DNA of 45,087 nucleotides, from positions 1-45,087 of the forward strand of contig JAMCWB010000071.1 of assembly GCA_023475025.1 (NCBI GenBank), in the 5' to 3' direction. A program made the translations under genes and the position numbers. The DNA comes from Gammaproteobacteria bacterium. Its GTDB lineage: Bacteria; Pseudomonadota; Gammaproteobacteria; Pseudomonadales; Pseudomonadaceae. Shown in pieces: positions 42,295 through 45,087 of this stretch (positions within the stretch are counted from its first letter, which is position 1; the number at the start of each line of letters is the position of its first letter). The notes under the pieces are model-generated. The model made no database searches. It was not told where the DNA came from and worked only from the letters and a program-made list of their open reading frames with translations.

Positions 42295-43470
42295 TCAGCT
42301 AGACAGCATACACCAGGCCATAGGGTCCAGTGCGCGACCCTGATGACGAATGGCAAAATACAGACCGGCAACGGCCTGACCACCACTGCTACCCACGGTG
42401 GCAATGGCCTCACCCGGCTGCACCCAGGTACCGACCTCATGCAGCAGGCTCTGATTATGCCCGTACAGGCTGAGGTAGCCCTGACCGTGATCCAGAATCA
42501 GCAACAGTCCCGAGCCACGCAGCCATTCAGCAAAGACCACGCGGCCACCATGGATGGCATGCACCGGGGTACCTTCGTCGGCACCGATCAACAGACCATC
42601 CCAGCGCAGGCGTTCATCTTCACCGCGTTGACTGCCATAGCGGGCCTTGATCGGTCCTTTGACCGGTAACGGCAGTTTGCCCTTGGCATCGGCGAACGAC
42701 AGGCTGCCAGCCGGGGTAGGAATACTGGTGATCGCCCGGTCCAGCTTCTCGATCAGCTCATTAAGCGCCTTGCGCTCAGCCTGCTGGCGTTCCAGCTGAC
42801 GGGTTTGCGAACCTTCCTGCTCGCGCAACTGGGTCAGCAGGCGATTGCGCTGGCGCTGCTGCTGCTCAACGGCGGCCGTGCGCTCCTGCAACTGCGCCCG
42901 GTTGTCCTGCAGGCGCTGCTGCTGACGCACCGTGGCCTCACGGGTTGCGCGAATCTCGCTCAGGGTTGCACGGTATTGGTCCAGCTCACGCACCCGCGCC
43001 TGACTGACATGCTGGTAGTAACGCAGCATCCGCGCCATGCGCGCCGGGTCATCCTGATTGAGCAGCACCTTGAGGTAGTCCTGGTCGCCGGCCATATAGG
43101 CGGCACGGGCCTGACGGGCAATCTGTTCATGCTGGGCTTCCAGCGCCAACTGCAACTGCTGGTTGTCCCGGCGCAACTGCTGCAGGCGCGACTCGCCTTC
43201 CTGGATCTGTTGTTCGAGCTCACGGCTTTCGCGCTGCAGGCGGCCGATATCGCTTTCACTTTCCTGCAGCTCGCGCTGCAAGCCGCTCATTTCCTGCTGC
43301 AGCCCCTTGAGCACCTCACGCAGCTGTTTGATTTCAGCCTCGGTGGCCTGCAATTGCTCACGCGCCTGCTCCGCCGTTTCCGGCTCGGCCGCCACCAGCT
43401 GACTCAGACCCAAACCAATGGCGAGTACACCGATTGCCATGCTGCGGCACCATCCTGACTGGCTGCGCAT
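42295..43470 (-). CDS. envC: EnvC-like activator of murein hydrolases, degenerate M23/LytM domain
   Basis: 391 residues with an N-terminal signal segment (MAIGVLAIGLGLSQLVAAE). Long coiled coils occupy about 30-115 and 150-245, rich in Gln, Glu and Arg. The C-terminal LytM domain has GRVVFAEWLRGSGLLLILDHGQGYLSLYGHN and ends GLYFAIRHQGRALDPMAW. The Zn-binding pattern of active M23 peptidases is broken: LYFAIRH replaces the usual HLHFE-type segment. It therefore probably activates amidases rather than cutting itself, as in EnvC. It starts 13 nt after the gpmI stop. Confidence 0.92.
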   Translation of the reverse strand: MRSQSGWCRSMAIGVLAIGLGLSQLVAAEPETAEQAREQLQATEAEIKQLREVLKGLQQEMSGLQRELQESESDIGRLQRESRELEQQIQEGESRLQQLRRDNQQLQLALEAQHEQIARQARAAYMAGDQDYLKVLLNQDDPARMARMLRYYQHVSQARVRELDQYRATLSEIRATREATVRQQQRLQDNRAQLQERTAAVEQQQRQRNRLLTQLREQEGSQTRQLERQQAERKALNELIEKLDRAITSIPTPAGSLSFADAKGKLPLPVKGPIKARYGSQRGEDERLRWDGLLIGADEGTPVHAIHGGRVVFAEWLRGSGLLLILDHGQGYLSLYGHNQSLLHEVGTWVQPGEAIATVGSSGGQAVAGLYFAIRHQGRALDPMAWCMLSS

Positions 43471-43483
43471 GCGCTTGCTCCCG

Positions 43484-45019
43484 TTAATCCAGGCTGGCGA
43501 TACTGCGCCCGGTCATTTCCGCCGGCTGCTCCAGACCCAGCAACGTCAGCATGGTCGGCGCCACATCGGAGAGAATGCCACCATCACGCAAGGTGACCGC
43601 CCGCGGCCCCACATAGACGAAGGGCACCGGCTCACAGGTATGTGCGGTATGCGCCTGACCGGTGGAGTGGTCAGACATCTGCTCGACGTTACCGTGATCG
43701 GCAGTAATCAGGGCTTCACCACCCACCGTCTCAAGGGCCGCGACAATGCGCTGCATGCAGCCATCCAGGCACTCGACCGCCTTGACTGCTGCATCGAATA
43801 CGCCGGTATGCCCAACCATGTCGCCATTGGCATAATTGACCACAATGACGTCATAGCGCTGTTGCTCGATGGCCTCAACGATGCGATCCGTGACCTCAGG
43901 AGCACTCATTTCCGGTTGCAGGTCATAGGTTGCCACCTGTGGCGAGGGCACCAGGATGCGCTCTTCGCCGTCGAAAGGCTCTTCCCGACCACCGGAAAAG
44001 AAGAAGGTGACGTGGGCGTACTTCTCGGTTTCGGCGATCCGTAGCTGGGTCTTACCCTGCTTGGCCAGGTATTCACCCAGCACGTTATCCAGCGAGGCCG
44101 GCGGAAAGGCGCAGGGCGCAGGGATATCCGCCGCGTACTGGGTCAGCATGACGAAACCGGACAACGCCGGCTGGCGCTGACGGTCAAAACCACTGAAGTC
44201 AGGTTCGACAAAGGCGCGGCTGAGTTCACGCGCGCGGTCAGCGCGAAAGTTCATGAACACCACCGCATCACCGTCGGCCACACGGACCGGCTCACCAACG
44301 CTGGTCGCCTTGACGAACTCATCACTTTCGCCACGCTCATAGGCTGCCAGCAAAGCGTCCACCGCGGTCGCGCTGGTAAAGTCGGACTGCCCCTCAACGA
44401 TCAGGTTGTACGCAGATTCGACCCGCTCCCAGCGGTTATCCCGGTCCATGGCAAAGTAACGGCCGATCAGGCTGGCCGTTCGCCCCTTGCCCAACCGGGC
44501 CCAGGTATCATCCAGCAAACGCAGTGACGCTTCGGCACTTTTCGGCGGGGTGTCCCGACCATCGAGAAAAGCGTGCAGGTAGATCTGCTCGGCACCCTGT
44601 TTTACCGCCAATTCGGCCATAGCAACCAGATGCTCTTCATGACTGTGCACGCCACCCGGCGATAACAGCCCCATGATATGCACAGCCTTGCGCGCCGCGA
44701 CCGCCTTGTCGACGGCCTGGCAGATGGTTGGATTGGCGAAGAAATCACCGTCCATGATCGCCTTGGTCACCCGGGTAAAGTCTTGATAGACCACGCGACC
44801 AGCACCCAGATTCATGTGGCCAACCTCGGAATTCCCCATCTGCCCGTCCGGCAAACCGACATCCATGCCTGAACCAGACACCAGTGTATGCGGTGACTCG
44901 CGCCACAGGCGATCCCAGAACGGCGTCTGCGCCGCCATGATGGCGTTGGAGTCGGCTGACTCGCTATGGCCAAAACCGTCAAGAATCATCAAAACCAGGG
45001 GCTTGGGAGCTGCACTCAT
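43484..45019 (-). CDS. gpmI: Phosphoglycerate mutase, cofactor-independent
   Basis: A 511-residue Mn2+-dependent enzyme that interconverts 3- and 2-phosphoglycerate in glycolysis and gluconeogenesis. The metal site starts with [10 protein letters not shown] (D14). The phosphorylated serine is S64 in [14 protein letters not shown], followed by [37 protein letters not shown] and [11 protein letters not shown]. The length is normal and all residues are present. ATG 45019. It heads the operon with envC, ctpA and yibQ. Its promoter should lie in or beyond the last 68 nt of the window, where I see no convincing -35/-10 pair. Confidence 0.97.
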   Translation of the reverse strand: MSAAPKPLVLMILDGFGHSESADSNAIMAAQTPFWDRLWRESPHTLVSGSGMDVGLPDGQMGNSEVGHMNLGAGRVVYQDFTRVTKAIMDGDFFANPTICQAVDKAVAARKAVHIMGLLSPGGVHSHEEHLVAMAELAVKQGAEQIYLHAFLDGRDTPPKSAEASLRLLDDTWARLGKGRTASLIGRYFAMDRDNRWERVESAYNLIVEGQSDFTSATAVDALLAAYERGESDEFVKATSVGEPVRVADGDAVVFMNFRADRARELSRAFVEPDFSGFDRQRQPALSGFVMLTQYAADIPAPCAFPPASLDNVLGEYLAKQGKTQLRIAETEKYAHVTFFFSGGREEPFDGEERILVPSPQVATYDLQPEMSAPEVTDRIVEAIEQQRYDVIVVNYANGDMVGHTGVFDAAVKAVECLDGCMQRIVAALETVGGEALITADHGNVEQMSDHSTGQAHTAHTCEPVPFVYVGPRAVTLRDGGILSDVAPTMLTLLGLEQPAEMTGRSIASLD

Positions 45020-45087
45020 AAGTCGGGGACTCGCCTTTATGTCAAAAGATCAATTGCCTTAGTTTACTTGCCCGGCCGGGTACTGTC

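Overview
The window is a GC-rich chromosomal segment from a gammaproteobacterium, most likely a member of the Pseudomonadaceae (a Pseudomonas or Halopseudomonas-type genome). The main evidence is gene order on the right half: gpmI-envC-ctpA-yibQ, then hisF/hisA/hisH/hisB, asmA-mutY-yggX-tRNA-Phe, a polar amino acid ABC transporter, and tRNA-Thr. This resembles the order I remember from Pseudomonas chromosomes. The species is an inference; no search was run.

Layout. (1) 1-4485: the 3' part of an AMP-dependent acyl-CoA ligase, a 105-nt palindromic element, and a single-chain biotin-dependent acyl-CoA carboxylase carrying BC, BCCP and CT domains. (2) 4492-6409: an lrgA/lrgB (cidA/cidB)-like pair and a C-terminally truncated ABC1/UbiB-type kinase. 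(3) 6512-13376: an eight-gene, tightly overlapping Mrp-type cation/proton antiporter operon of non-canonical composition (E-F-G-B'-C-D-D-D), preceded by a good sigma70-type promoter. (4) 13542-17269: an ABM-domain membrane protein, the U32-family 23S rRNA hydroxylation protein RlhA, and an SDR oxidoreductase. (5) 17457-26691: a type I restriction-modification island. hsdS, a DUF4268-like protein with a nuclease-like motif, a RhuM-Fic protein and hsdR form one tightly packed minus-strand unit. hsdM lies upstream, separated from hsdS by 440 nt that hold a small opposite-strand gene with its own promoter. hsdM carries two dispersed intergenic-type repeats inserted in frame. (6) 27066-27482: tRNA-Thr, followed by an AT-rich gap with a cluster of DnaA-box sequences. 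(7) 27483-31931: a methyltransferase coupled to a four-gene polar amino acid ABC transporter, then tRNA-Phe. (8) 32016-36813: yggX, mutY, asmA and an FAD oxidoreductase. (9) 36897-39908: hisB-hisH-hisA-hisF, with related palindromic repeats on both sides of hisA. (10) 40083-45019: the envelope operon gpmI-envC-ctpA-yibQ.

How the genes work together. The Mrp genes probably build one membrane complex that exports Na+ or K+ in exchange for protons. hsdR/M/S form a sequence-specific restriction-methylation complex with two candidate accessory effectors in its operon. The ABC genes import a basic or polar amino acid. hisBHAF supply the middle steps of histidine synthesis. envC, ctpA and yibQ concern cell-wall hydrolase control. 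The most unusual items are the accessory genes inside the RM operon, the repeat-derived peptides inside HsdM, the DnaA-box cluster beside tRNA-Thr, and the third Mrp D-type subunit, which lacks the conserved helix-5 glutamate.
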